From NCBI GenBank assembly GCA_017114885.1, contig WNLJ01000010.1, positions 1 to 64,000 of the forward strand: a DNA stretch of 64,000 nt, in the 5' to 3' direction. The DNA is from Neisseriaceae bacterium PsAf. Lineage in GTDB: Bacteria; Pseudomonadota; Gammaproteobacteria; Burkholderiales; Neisseriaceae. Of this stretch, positions 1 through 9,152 are shown in pieces. Each line of letters begins with the position of its first letter. Positions within the stretch are counted from its first letter, which is position 1. The notes under the pieces are model-generated. The model was given only the letters and a program-made list of their open reading frames with translations. It had not been told where the DNA came from and ran no database searches. The position numbers and the translations under genes are program-made.

Positions 1-51
1 AGTCGCATTAGGCAAACCACTACGATCATAGCCTGTTACTTGATTATTCAC
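1..51 (-). CDS. Unidentified protein, 5' end only
   Basis: A reading frame starting with GTG at 51 runs off the left edge of the window. The first residues read (M)NNQVTGYDRSGLPNAT. A strong Shine-Dalgarno AAGGAG lies 6 bases upstream of the GTG, which is the main reason to call a gene start here. Seventeen residues are too few to assign a family. The preceding 20-codon ORF at 62-124 ends ten bases before this start, so the two may be translated together. Confidence 0.45.
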   Translation of the reverse strand, partial: MNNQVTGYDRSGLPNAT

Positions 52-61
52 TGCTCGCTCC

Positions 62-124
62 TTACTGGTCGTGACAACTCGCTAATAACAAAAGCACACT
101 TAAATATAATATTCGATGCAACAT
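62..124 (-). CDS. Possible 20-residue lipoprotein
   Basis: A complete small ORF reads MLHRILYLSVLLLLASCHDQ and then stops. It has a positively charged start, a leucine-rich hydrophobic core and a lipobox LASC, which would leave a mature peptide of only four residues (CHDQ) after signal peptidase II cleavage. A strong ribosome-binding site (AAGGAG, spacing 5) precedes the ATG. The gene at 51 follows after ten bases. Small lipoproteins of this type include entericidins and colicin lysis proteins, but nothing here ties it to either. It could also be a translated leader for the downstream gene. Too short for similarity evidence. Confidence 0.4.
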   Translation of the reverse strand: MLHRILYLSVLLLLASCHDQ

Positions 125-127
125 CTA

Positions 128-154
128 TTCTCCTTAAAAAAGTCTCCTTAAAAA
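128..154 (-). repeat. Tandem direct repeat containing a duplicated ribosome-binding site
   Basis: On the minus strand the 12-base unit TTTTTAAGGAGA occurs twice in a row with a two-base spacer, so two AAGGAG Shine-Dalgarno motifs sit just upstream of the 20-codon ORF at 62-124. The copy nearer the ATG is correctly spaced; the distal one is not. Confidence 0.6.
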
Positions 155-366
155 GCTTTATTACCCACAATGCTACATAAAGATAATATAATACCAATAA
201 CGAACTACTAACTGTAAGATAGTTATTATATTATGCTAAACTCCTGCTATATCAAATGATTAAAATATAAACTATATTTTCGAAATACAACTCATTGTTG
301 AATTTCCTCTACCTAAATCCCTCATAAAACCTATTGTTTAATCTGGTCGCATAAGTAAAATCCCTA

Positions 367-395
367 TTGCCAATAAAAAAAATTTATAATATGAT
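367..395 (+). promoter_or_regulatory. Candidate sigma-70 promoter of oxyR
   Basis: TTGCCA (367-372) and TATGAT (390-395) are separated by 17 bases, about 37 bases before the oxyR start. The remaining bases 125-366 hold AT-rich sequence with no gene or clear signal besides the tandem repeat at 128-154. Confidence 0.45.
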
Positions 396-431
396 TAAAT
401 TTTATTAAAGACTCCATGTAAAACAACTACT

Positions 432-1349
432 ATGACCTTAACTGATTTAAAATACCTCATCGCAGTATCTCAAGAAAAACATTTTGGGAAAGCAGCTCAG
501 AAATGTTTCGTAAGCCAACCTACGCTTTCGATTTCTATCAAAAAACTAGAAGATGAATTGGATGTTAAAATTTTTGATAGAAGCTCTAGTGAGATTATTA
601 CCACCCCTATAGGTGCAAAAATAATTGAACAAGCTAAAAAAGTGATTGAAGAGTCCAATAAAATTAAAATGATTGTTAGCGAAAAGCAAGATGAGCTGTC
701 TGGTGAATTTAAGCTGGGTCTTATTTTTACCATCGCCCCCTATATTCTACCTAAGATGATCACTAATCTTATTCAGCTTGCCCCCAAAATGCCACTCATG
801 CTGGAAGAAAATTACACTTCACACTTACTTGAAATGCTAAAAAATGGTGAATTAGATGCCATAATTGCAGCCGATCCAATAGATGAAACAGGAATTGAAA
901 CCATTCCTTTATATGAAGAACCTTTTTTCGTTATTGTTCCTAAAGGACACCCTTTTGAAGAATACGATCAAATCAGCACCAAACAATTAACCAGCGAAAA
1001 AATATTACTATTAACCGAGGGTAATTGTCTAAGAGATAATATCCTAGATAGGTGTAAGGAATTAGCTGCACAGCAAAGAATTCAAGGCTTAACCAACTCG
1101 CTACAAGGCAATTCTATAACAACTGTTCGTTATATGGTTGCAAGTGGTTTAGCAATCAGTATTCTACCTTCTACCGCTTTATACGAAAACGATCATACTA
1201 TATTTAGTATTATCCCTTTCGAAAACCCAGCGCCTAAAAGAACGGTTATTTTATGTTACCGTAAAAATTTCTTTATGACCAAAGCCATAGATGCAATCAA
1301 AGAAACTGTTTTTGCTTCCAATCTCGCTGGTGTTAGTTTTATTAAATAA
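432..1349 (+). CDS. oxyR: LysR-type hydrogen peroxide sensor OxyR
   Basis: This is a cytoplasmic redox-sensing transcription factor that controls peroxide defence genes. The 305-residue length is normal for OxyR. An N-terminal winged helix-turn-helix occupies roughly residues 1-60 (HFGKAAQKCFVSQPTLS recognition region) and a periplasmic-binding-like sensor domain follows. The two cysteines that form the regulatory disulfide in OxyR fall at C199 and C208 in the motif GNCLRDNILDRC, matching the classical positions exactly. The ATG lacks a good Shine-Dalgarno. It is a single gene, convergent with ilvC across a shared hairpin terminator. Plausible targets inside the window are the peroxiredoxin at 42900 and yaaA at 9136, which is inference only. 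Confidence 0.93.
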   Translation: MTLTDLKYLIAVSQEKHFGKAAQKCFVSQPTLSISIKKLEDELDVKIFDRSSSEIITTPIGAKIIEQAKKVIEESNKIKMIVSEKQDELSGEFKLGLIFTIAPYILPKMITNLIQLAPKMPLMLEENYTSHLLEMLKNGELDAIIAADPIDETGIETIPLYEEPFFVIVPKGHPFEEYDQISTKQLTSEKILLLTEGNCLRDNILDRCKELAAQQRIQGLTNSLQGNSITTVRYMVASGLAISILPSTALYENDHTIFSIIPFENPAPKRTVILCYRKNFFMTKAIDAIKETVFASNLAGVSFIK

Positions 1350-1350
1350 T

Positions 1351-1377
1351 AAAAAACCGCCTCCAGGGTGGTTTTTT
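1351..1377. terminator. Bidirectional intrinsic terminator between oxyR and ilvC
   Basis: A stem with arms AAAAAACCGCC and GGTGGTTTTTT around a short loop has T-rich tails on both strands. It can end oxyR transcripts on the plus strand and ilvBHC transcripts on the minus strand. Confidence 0.85.
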
Positions 1378-1393
1378 ATTATTTTCGATATGA

Positions 1394-2422
<1,029 letters not shown>

Positions 2423-2426
2423 TTAA

Positions 2427-2918
2427 TTAAACTTTCATAGTTCTTTCGCCACGTCCAAGACCTATAGCCCCTGTTCGAACTATCTCTAAAATACTCGTTT
2501 GACCAATCAAGCCAATAAAAGAATCAACTTTATCACTGGTCCCCGTTATTTCTGCTGTTAATGTTCTTTCAGTCACATCAACCACATTACCTCGATAAAT
2601 TTGAATAAGCTCCAAAAATTCTTTACGATCTTTGGCCGTTGTTCTAATTTTGATTAGAATCAACTCCCGTTCAGTAAATCTACTCTCATTCAAATCACAA
2701 ACTTTCACTACTTCAATAAGCTTGTTTAATTGTTTTAGGATTTGCTCAATCATTCGCTCATCGCCTTGGGTTGTTAAGGTCAATCGAGATAATGTTTTAT
2801 CATCTGTCACATTCACGGATAAAGAATCAATATTGTAGCCTCTCGCAGAAAACAAGCCCACTACTCGACTAAGTGCGCCTGATTCATTTTCCATTAAAAT
2901 TGAAATGACATGTCTCAT
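2427..2918 (-). CDS. ilvH: Acetolactate synthase small (regulatory) subunit
   Basis: Regulatory subunit that activates the catalytic subunit and confers valine feedback inhibition. The 163-residue protein opens with an ACT domain (about residues 4-75, ENESGALSRVVGLFSARGYNIDSL region) followed by the C-terminal activation domain typical of IlvH/IlvN. Its start codon overlaps the ilvB stop by four bases (ATGA), which implies translational coupling and equal subunit synthesis. Neighbours on both sides are ilvB and ilvC, so the assignment is secure. Confidence 0.96.
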   Translation of the reverse strand: MRHVISILMENESGALSRVVGLFSARGYNIDSLSVNVTDDKTLSRLTLTTQGDERMIEQILKQLNKLIEVVKVCDLNESRFTERELILIKIRTTAKDRKEFLELIQIYRGNVVDVTERTLTAEITGTSDKVDSFIGLIGQTSILEIVRTGAIGLGRGERTMKV

Positions 2919-4693
2919 GGCACACTCCTTATATCATAATTCCTATCCTTGACATCAAATACATCTGAATCTTTTGCTGTTTCTCTCATATGAGGAGGCA
3001 ACAACATTTCATCAAGCCCCTTGCCATTACCCACCATAGGATAGACATTTTGCTCTCTACTTGTGACAAAATCCATAAAAACTAAACGATTTTTAAGTTT
3101 AATCGCTTCTTTCAATGCAGGTTCTACATCCGCTTTGGTTTCAATACGCATACCAACATGTCCATAGGCTTCTGCCAATTTAACAAAATCAGGCAATGAA
3201 TCCATATAAGTGTGCGAATAACGATTGTCATAATAAAATTCTTGCCACTGTCTTACCATCCCTAGGAAATGATTATTCAAATTAATTACTTTTATGGGCA
3301 AATTATATTGATAACAAGTTGATAACTCCTGTATATTCATCTGAATTGAACCATCTCCTGTCACACAAAATACATCTTCTTCAGGCAATGCAAATTTAGC
3401 ACCCATCGCGTATGGCAACCCTACCCCCATCGTACCTAAACCACCTGAATTTAACCATTGTCTTGTTCTCTCAAAAGGATAATATTGAGCAACGAACATT
3501 TGATGTTGACCAACATCCGAAGTAATAATTGCATTATTATTAGTTAATTTAGCCAGAGTTTCTATCACATATTGTGGTTTTACTAAATCTGTTTCATTAT
3601 CATAATAAAAGCAATCTCTAGCGCGCCAGCCCTCTATGGTTTCCCACCATTTTTGTAAGTTCGCGCTATTTAAAATTAATTTTTTCTCTTGCCACATGCT
3701 TAATAAATCAGTCAATACCGAATTCACATCACCTACAATAGGAACATCTACTGGAACCCTTTTAGATATAGAAGAAGGGTCTATATCAATATGAATAATT
3801 TTCTTTTTAGCTTCTAAATATTTTTCCGGAACAGAAATAACACGATCATCAAATCTAGCGCCAATCGCCAATACTACATCCGCATTTTGCATGGCTAAAT
3901 TAGCTTCATAACTTCCATGCATGCCTACCATACCAATAAACTGGGGATGAGACGATGGGTAAGCACCTAAACCCATTAAAGTACCAGTACAAGGCACTCC
4001 CAATAACTGGACTAATTTAATTAATTCTTGATCTGCATTTCCCAAAACAACACCACCACCATAATAAATAATAGGTCGTTTTGCTGAAGCAAGTAGTTGA
4101 GCTGCTTTTTTAATCTGTCCTTTATGACCCTTGGTCACTGGTTGATAGGAACGAATAAAAGGTTCTTCCTGTAAATAACAGAATTTACTTAATTCTTGAG
4201 TCGCATCCTTCGCTACATCAACAACAACAGGTCCCGGTCTTCCCGTTCTAGCAATATGAAAAGCTTTTTTAATAGTATCTGCCAATTCAGATGCTTTAGT
4301 AACTAAAAAATTATGTTTAACACAAGGACGAGTTACTCCAACCATATCAACTTCTTGAAAAGCATCAGAACCAATTGCCGGAGATGATACTTGCCCAGAA
4401 ATAACCACAATAGGCACTGAATCACTATTCGCAGTCGCAATCCCTGTAACAGCATTGGTCGCACCAGGACCTGAAGTCACTAAAGCAACCCCAACCTCAC
4501 CAGAAGCTCTGGCATAAGCATCTGCCATATGCACAGCAGCTTGCTCGTGTCTTACTAAAACATGTTGAAAAGCATTTAATTGAAAAATGGCATCATAGAT
4601 TTCAAGAACAGCACCACCAGGATAGCCAAAAACGTGTGTCACGCCTTCAGACTTAAGACTCTGCACAATAATATGTGCACCAGAAATTTGCAT
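2915..4693 (-). CDS. ilvB: Acetolactate synthase large (catalytic) subunit
   Basis: Thiamine diphosphate- and FAD-dependent enzyme that condenses pyruvate with pyruvate or 2-ketobutyrate, the committed step of branched-chain amino acid synthesis. The catalytic glutamate is in VRHEQAAVHMADAYAR near residue 50. The thiamine diphosphate motif begins GDGSIQMNIQEL and ends before NLNNHFLGMVRQWQ. I place the start at the ATG at 4693 because AAGAGG lies five bases upstream. An in-frame GTG six bases earlier would overlap that ribosome-binding site. Length is 592 residues, normal for IlvB/IlvI. The upstream 216 bases may hold a leader peptide (see the feature at 4784-4825). Confidence 0.96.
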   Translation of the reverse strand: MQISGAHIIVQSLKSEGVTHVFGYPGGAVLEIYDAIFQLNAFQHVLVRHEQAAVHMADAYARASGEVGVALVTSGPGATNAVTGIATANSDSVPIVVISGQVSSPAIGSDAFQEVDMVGVTRPCVKHNFLVTKASELADTIKKAFHIARTGRPGPVVVDVAKDATQELSKFCYLQEEPFIRSYQPVTKGHKGQIKKAAQLLASAKRPIIYYGGGVVLGNADQELIKLVQLLGVPCTGTLMGLGAYPSSHPQFIGMVGMHGSYEANLAMQNADVVLAIGARFDDRVISVPEKYLEAKKKIIHIDIDPSSISKRVPVDVPIVGDVNSVLTDLLSMWQEKKLILNSANLQKWWETIEGWRARDCFYYDNETDLVKPQYVIETLAKLTNNNAIITSDVGQHQMFVAQYYPFERTRQWLNSGGLGTMGVGLPYAMGAKFALPEEDVFCVTGDGSIQMNIQELSTCYQYNLPIKVINLNNHFLGMVRQWQEFYYDNRYSHTYMDSLPDFVKLAEAYGHVGMRIETKADVEPALKEAIKLKNRLVFMDFVTSREQNVYPMVGNGKGLDEMLLPPHMRETAKDSDVFDVKDRNYDIRSVP

Positions 4694-4783
4694 ATTCACC
4701 TCTTTTCTATTTTAAATCTGAGATTGAAATCTTGCCCTTATTAACAATGCTTTGTCAGCTACTCCAACCAACGACGATTTAGG

Positions 4784-4825
4784 GTACGTGATGATTAAAA
4801 ATAGTCAAATCGGCAATCATCCAAT
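4784..4825 (-). promoter_or_regulatory. Possible ilv leader peptide
   Basis: In the 216-base gap between sspB and ilvB, a minus-strand ORF reads MIADLTIFNHHVP and stops. It contains two Ile, one Leu and one Val codon. The same frame continues after the stop with Ile-Val-Val codons. Branched-chain operons are often controlled by attenuation at such leaders, but there is no strong Shine-Dalgarno and no clear terminator hairpin before ilvB. This remains a weak candidate. Confidence 0.2.
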
Positions 4826-4915
4826 AACTTCAGTTTAAATCTGGGTTATTTAAATCACATTTGATTGCTTAGGTTATCTCATTTCATCTCTTTTTTCAAG
4901 ATTCCAACAGGAAAA

Positions 4916-5359
4916 TTACTCTTTATCTTTTTTCTTAACAACTTTTAAATGACTTTCTCTTTTGGGCTCTTTTATATTTTTGACGTTAGATTTCTCCGAC
5001 GTCTTTTCTTTTCTCGGTTGAGAGGCATCAAGAGGTTTACTGTGTTCTTCTATTGGAAAAGTCAACATTAAATCAGTATCTTCACGTGCGTAAATTGCTA
5101 ACACATGACCCATAGGGATAATCACTTCTCTAATTTCCCCAGAGAATCTTGCGCTGAAGTGCACAACATCATTCTTAATTTCAATATCAGGACAGGCCAA
5201 CATGCTTATATTTAAAGTAATGGCATTATCATTAACAAACTCTGATGGCACTTGAGTAAAGTCATTTACGAATACATGAATATAGGGAGTAAAATTCTTA
5301 TCTGTTATATATTCATAAAAAGAACGAACTAGATACGGCTTAAAATCAGTAGGTAACAT
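4916..5359 (-). CDS. sspB: ClpXP protease specificity-enhancing factor SspB
   Basis: Adaptor that binds ssrA-tagged proteins and hands them to ClpXP. The 147-residue protein has the substrate-binding fold at about residues 1-105, starting LPTDFKPYLVRSFYEYITDK and containing VHFSARFSGEIREVIIPMG. A charged flexible linker follows, then a C-terminal SHLKVVK stretch that resembles the ClpX-binding tail (LRVVK) of characterised SspB proteins. It lies two bases downstream of sspA in the conserved sspA-sspB order. The lysine-rich C-terminal extension after the tail motif (KKDKE) is slightly unusual. Confidence 0.93.
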   Translation of the reverse strand: MLPTDFKPYLVRSFYEYITDKNFTPYIHVFVNDFTQVPSEFVNDNAITLNISMLACPDIEIKNDVVHFSARFSGEIREVIIPMGHVLAIYAREDTDLMLTFPIEEHSKPLDASQPRKEKTSEKSNVKNIKEPKRESHLKVVKKKDKE

Positions 5360-5361
5360 CT

Positions 5362-6000
5362 CTATTTTCTCATGGCTTTTTCGGCAGGGGTTAATGCTTC
5401 AATAAAGGATTCTCTTTGGAAAATTCTCTCTCTATATTTTAAAATAGCAGCACAAGATTCCCCTAAATTAATATCGTAATAATCTAAACGCCACAATAGT
5501 GGTGCAAGTGCAACATCTAATAGAGAAAAATCATCTCCCAAAATATATTTATTTTTAGCAAACATAGGTGACAAAAGGGTTAAACCCTCAGCAATATTTT
5601 GTCTAGCTGCATCTTGCTCTTTTTCCTTAATATTATATTTTTTCTTCCCTTCTCCCGATTCTAAATTAATAGACTCTAAAATCTGCACTTGTGAGAAAAT
5701 TTCTTTTTCTAGGCGATACATAAACAACCTTCCTCTGCCACGAGTAATTGGATCTGCTGGCATCAACTGAGGATGAGGAAAACGTTCATCGATGTACTCA
5801 TTAATAATATTTGATTCATGTAAGGTTAAATCACGTTCCACTAAAACTGGAACCTGATTATATGGATTCATTAATACCAAATCTTCTGGTTTATTAAAAA
5901 TATCTACGTCTTTAATTTCAAAGTCCATCCCTTTTTCATAAAGAACAATGCGACACCTTTGACTAAAAGGGCAGGTAATGCCCGAATACACAATCATCAT
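5362..6000 (-). CDS. sspA: Stringent starvation protein A (glutathione S-transferase fold)
   Basis: SspA binds RNA polymerase and modulates transcription under starvation and acid stress; it has a GST fold without needing GST activity. The N-terminal thioredoxin-like domain opens MMIVYSGITCPFSQRCRIVLYEKGMDFEIK, followed by PYNQVPVLVERDLTLHESNIINEYIDERFPHPQLMP, all typical of SspA. The helical C-terminal half starts near residue 85. I chose the ATG at 6000 (212 residues) because GGAT lies six bases upstream; a TTG 12 bases earlier is also in frame. A good promoter lies immediately upstream, and sspB follows. Confidence 0.95.
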   Translation of the reverse strand: MMIVYSGITCPFSQRCRIVLYEKGMDFEIKDVDIFNKPEDLVLMNPYNQVPVLVERDLTLHESNIINEYIDERFPHPQLMPADPITRGRGRLFMYRLEKEIFSQVQILESINLESGEGKKKYNIKEKEQDAARQNIAEGLTLLSPMFAKNKYILGDDFSLLDVALAPLLWRLDYYDINLGESCAAILKYRERIFQRESFIEALTPAEKAMRK

Positions 6001-6038
6001 ACAATTATCCAATCTAAAACATAAATAATAATAGTGTG

Positions 6039-6067
6039 ATTATAGCAAATTTCAGATTTTTTCTCCA
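6039..6067 (-). promoter_or_regulatory. Promoter of sspA-sspB
   Basis: On the minus strand TGGAGA (6062-6067) and a perfect TATAAT (6039-6044) are 17 bases apart, and the -10 is preceded by an extended TGC. The expected start is about 30 bases before the sspA ATG. Confidence 0.65.
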
Positions 6068-6090
6068 CTTTTTTAATTGTAACTATTTGT

Positions 6091-6837
6091 TTAAATTGGA
6101 TTTTTTTCATCAAAGAAAATAACCTCTAACCCGAATTTTTCCTGAATATGTTCTCCGAGTGCCAATACCCCGTATCGCTCTGTTGCATGATGCCCTGCCG
6201 ATATAAAGGCGACATCTGTTTCATTGGCAAAATGATACTGAGCCTGAGAAGCTTCACCTGTTACAAAGACATCAACATCTTGAGCAATTGCTTCTAAAAA
6301 GAAATTTTGACCTCCTCCTGTACACCATCCAATTTTTTTTATTTCTTTATTCGGTCTACCAATCACGAGTGGTTTTCTTTTTAACTCTATTTCTAATTGC
6401 ATCTCTAAATTATTCAAAGACATCTTGTTTATTAATTCCCCTACACATAACAATCCTTGTTCTCCAGTAGTCTTTTGGCATACCCATTGCATTTTTTTAG
6501 CAAGTTGAGCATTATTTCCTAATTCTGGATGAGCATCTAAGGGCAAATGATAAGCGACTAAATTAAGATCAAATTTTAATAATTCTTGTAGTCTTTTCTT
6601 TTTCCAACCAGTAACAACATCAGCTTCATTTTTCCAAAACATTCCATGATGAACCAATAGCATATCCACGTTATTTTTGGTGGCAAAATCAATCGCTTTC
6701 AAACTCGCTGTAACTGCAGTGACTATTTTTAATACTTCCTCTTTTCCTTCAACTTGAAGTCCTAATGGTGAGTAATCAGAAAACAAATCTATGTTTAATA
6801 ATTGATTTAAATAATTTAGTAATTTTTCTCGTTTCAT
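6091..6837 (-). CDS. NIF3 / YbgI family metal-binding protein (DUF34)
   Basis: Member of the widespread NIF3-like family, annotated in databases as 'GTP cyclohydrolase 1 type 2', whose cellular role is not settled. The 248-residue length matches bacterial YbgI. Metal-binding motifs are visible: LLVHHGMFW near residue 60, AYHLPLDAHPELGNN near residue 95, and SAGHHATERYG near residue 214, giving the expected His/Asp/Glu ligands. It stands alone, divergent from glpQ and upstream of the sspA promoter on the same strand. The 93-base divergent gap shows no strong promoter. Confidence 0.9.
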   Translation of the reverse strand: MKREKLLNYLNQLLNIDLFSDYSPLGLQVEGKEEVLKIVTAVTASLKAIDFATKNNVDMLLVHHGMFWKNEADVVTGWKKKRLQELLKFDLNLVAYHLPLDAHPELGNNAQLAKKMQWVCQKTTGEQGLLCVGELINKMSLNNLEMQLEIELKRKPLVIGRPNKEIKKIGWCTGGGQNFFLEAIAQDVDVFVTGEASQAQYHFANETDVAFISAGHHATERYGVLALGEHIQEKFGLEVIFFDEKNPI

Positions 6838-6930
6838 TTCTATATTCCGTTCTAATTAGTCATTACAATCTTGATGTAACTATATATTATCATTTAAAAT
6901 ACTCCTTTCAATGAACAAGATTCTAATACC

Positions 6931-8082
6931 ATGTATAAAAAAGTTATGCTTTCCTTTATCTCTATTTTCACATTCACTCTCTCTCAACCAATATTAGCTA
7001 CAGAGATACCTACTCCCAATCAGATAATCGAAACGGTTGTTTTACAAAGAGAGGAAGTTCGCTCCTATATTCCAAAAAATATTGTAATTGCCCACAGAGG
7101 AACGACCTACTGGGCTCCTGAAGAAACGGAAGCAGCCTACCGATGGGCAAGAAACATAGGTGCAGACTACCTAGAAGCTGATTTACAACTAAGTAAGGAT
7201 GGCCTTATTTTAACCTTACACGATACTGATTTAACCCGAACAACCAATATACAGGAAGTATACCCCTCAAGAGCTAAAAATACGACCAACACCTTCACCT
7301 ACCAAGAATTATTAAAGCTAGATGCAGGTTCTTGGTTCAATCAAGCTTACCCATCTCGAGCTAGAGCAGGATTTAAAAATCTAGAAATTTTAACCTTAGA
7401 AGATGTGATTAAAATTGCGGAAGGTTATAGAATACAAAGAGATAAAAACAATCGTAGAATTGTTCGAAAAGATGGTAGTTTTGCTTATGTTAAAGATGAA
7501 AAAGACAATGGTCATCGTCCTGGTATTTATATAGAACTTAAGGAGCCCGAATTAAACCCAGGTATTGAGAAAAAACTCGAACAAGAGTTAAACAGACTAG
7601 GATGGAATATCATAAAAAAACCAGAAAACTCCAAACAATTTTATCTTGATGGAAAAGTTAATATTGGCCATACTGATGGAAAACTAATATTACAAACTTT
7701 CTCAGAAGAAAGTTTAATTAATATTCAAAAAATATTCCATGCTCAGATCCCTACTACCTTTTTAATAGAGTGGTATGACGGCAAATTCGAAAACAACTAC
7801 CCTAGCAGTTCATTACAAAAAAAAGTGGACTTTGCCAATCAACATCAAGCTACTTTTTTAGGGCCTTCTATTGAAAAGAAAAATCATCCTGACTATTGGT
7901 TACCTTCCCTAATGACACATAAAAAAAATCAACGCTTTTCTAATTGGATTCATCTGCAAAAACTAGACATACATCCTTATTCATTTGATACACTTAAACA
8001 AATGGAAAGCTGGAAAAATTTAGTCGAAGGAATGTTTACCAACCGTGCTGATTTAAGTGTTTCATTTTACAAAAAAAAATGA
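6931..8082 (+). CDS. glpQ: Periplasmic glycerophosphodiester phosphodiesterase
   Basis: Hydrolyses glycerophosphodiesters (deacylated phospholipids) to glycerol-3-phosphate and an alcohol. Residues 1-23 form a signal peptide (KKVMLSFISIFTF core, LATE cleavage region). Catalytic GDPD signatures follow: IAHRGTTYWAPEET near 53, DYLEADLQLSKDG near 78 and LTLHDTDLTRTT near 93. The insert between the last His and the TIM-barrel end is typical of the GlpQ/protein D subgroup. The frame stops straight after a run of nine A (8071-8079). Skipping one A would extend the protein about 22 codons to 8149, so the C-terminus may be variable or truncated (see findings). Confidence 0.9.
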   Translation: MYKKVMLSFISIFTFTLSQPILATEIPTPNQIIETVVLQREEVRSYIPKNIVIAHRGTTYWAPEETEAAYRWARNIGADYLEADLQLSKDGLILTLHDTDLTRTTNIQEVYPSRAKNTTNTFTYQELLKLDAGSWFNQAYPSRARAGFKNLEILTLEDVIKIAEGYRIQRDKNNRRIVRKDGSFAYVKDEKDNGHRPGIYIELKEPELNPGIEKKLEQELNRLGWNIIKKPENSKQFYLDGKVNIGHTDGKLILQTFSEESLINIQKIFHAQIPTTFLIEWYDGKFENNYPSSSLQKKVDFANQHQATFLGPSIEKKNHPDYWLPSLMTHKKNQRFSNWIHLQKLDIHPYSFDTLKQMESWKNLVEGMFTNRADLSVSFYKKK

Positions 8083-8174
8083 ATTAAGACCTCAAAATTT
8101 ATTAACCATAAAAAATAGCAAAAAATTATTAGATGAATTAGGCTATTAAGTAACTTTTACCTTGGGAGAAATCC

Positions 8175-9152
8175 ATGGAATCACCAAACAAAGAAAATAA
8201 CATCCAGTATTGGTCTAAGTGCAAAGTTAAAGACTTGTATAATCTTCCTTTCATGGATTTAATCTATAAAGCGGCTAGCATACACCGTGAAAATTTCAAT
8301 CCCAATGAAATACAAGTTTCAAGTTTACTATCCATTAAAACAGGTGGCTGTCCAGAAAATTGTGCTTATTGCTCACAATCAGCACACCATAAAACAGGCA
8401 TCAATAAAGAAAGTTTGATGCCATTAGATGAAATATTAGAAAGGGCTCAAATCGCAAAATCTAGAGGTGCTTCGCGATTTTGCCTTGCAACAGCGTGGAG
8501 AGGGCCAAGACCGAGAGATATTAGCTATTTAACTAATATTATTCAGGAAGTTAAAAATTTAGGTCTGGATACTTGTGCTTCTTTCGGACTACTGGAAGAA
8601 GGAATGGCTGAATCTTTAAAAGATGCTGGATTGGACTATTATAATCATAATCTAGACACCACTCCTGAAAATTATCAAGCTATTATACAAACCAGAAATT
8701 ATGAAGACAGGATCAATACCATTCAACACATACAACATGCTGGCCTAAAATTATGTTGCGGAGGGATTATAGGGATTAATGAAAATGAGGATGATAGAGC
8801 AATGTTTATTGCCAATCTTGCCAACCTAGAACCTCAACCAGAAAGCGTCCCTATTAATCAATTGGTTAAAATACAAAATACACCTTTAGAAAATGCTAAA
8901 GAGCTAGATTGGACGGATTTTGTAAGAACAATTGCTATTGCTAGAATTACAATGCCCAAAAGCCATATCCGTCTTTCTGCAGGTAGAAACATGCTTGACG
9001 AAGCGGCCCAAGGTTTGTGTTTTCTAGCAGGTGCTAACTCTATATTTTTCGGAGATAAATTATTGACTACAGAAAATAATGAAGAGTCTTTTGATTTAAA
9101 ACTTATGCAAAAATTGAATTTAATACCTGAAAAACCTAACTTTCCTGAATAA
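8175..9152 (+). CDS. bioB: Biotin synthase
   Basis: Radical S-adenosylmethionine enzyme that inserts sulfur into dethiobiotin, the last step of biotin synthesis. The radical-SAM motif CPENCAYC supplies cysteines C59, C63 and C66. The [2Fe-2S] site ligands are visible as cysteines in [19 protein letters not shown] and [10 protein letters not shown], with the conserved arginine in HIRLSAGR. At 325 residues it is normal length. The ATG follows GGGAGAAA. Its 3' end overlaps the convergent yaaA by 17 bases. No other bio gene is in the window, so biotin genes are dispersed here. Confidence 0.96.
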   Translation: MESPNKENNIQYWSKCKVKDLYNLPFMDLIYKAASIHRENFNPNEIQVSSLLSIKTGGCPENCAYCSQSAHHKTGINKESLMPLDEILERAQIAKSRGASRFCLATAWRGPRPRDISYLTNIIQEVKNLGLDTCASFGLLEEGMAESLKDAGLDYYNHNLDTTPENYQAIIQTRNYEDRINTIQHIQHAGLKLCCGGIIGINENEDDRAMFIANLANLEPQPESVPINQLVKIQNTPLENAKELDWTDFVRTIAIARITMPKSHIRLSAGRNMLDEAAQGLCFLAGANSIFFGDKLLTTENNEESFDLKLMQKLNLIPEKPNFPE

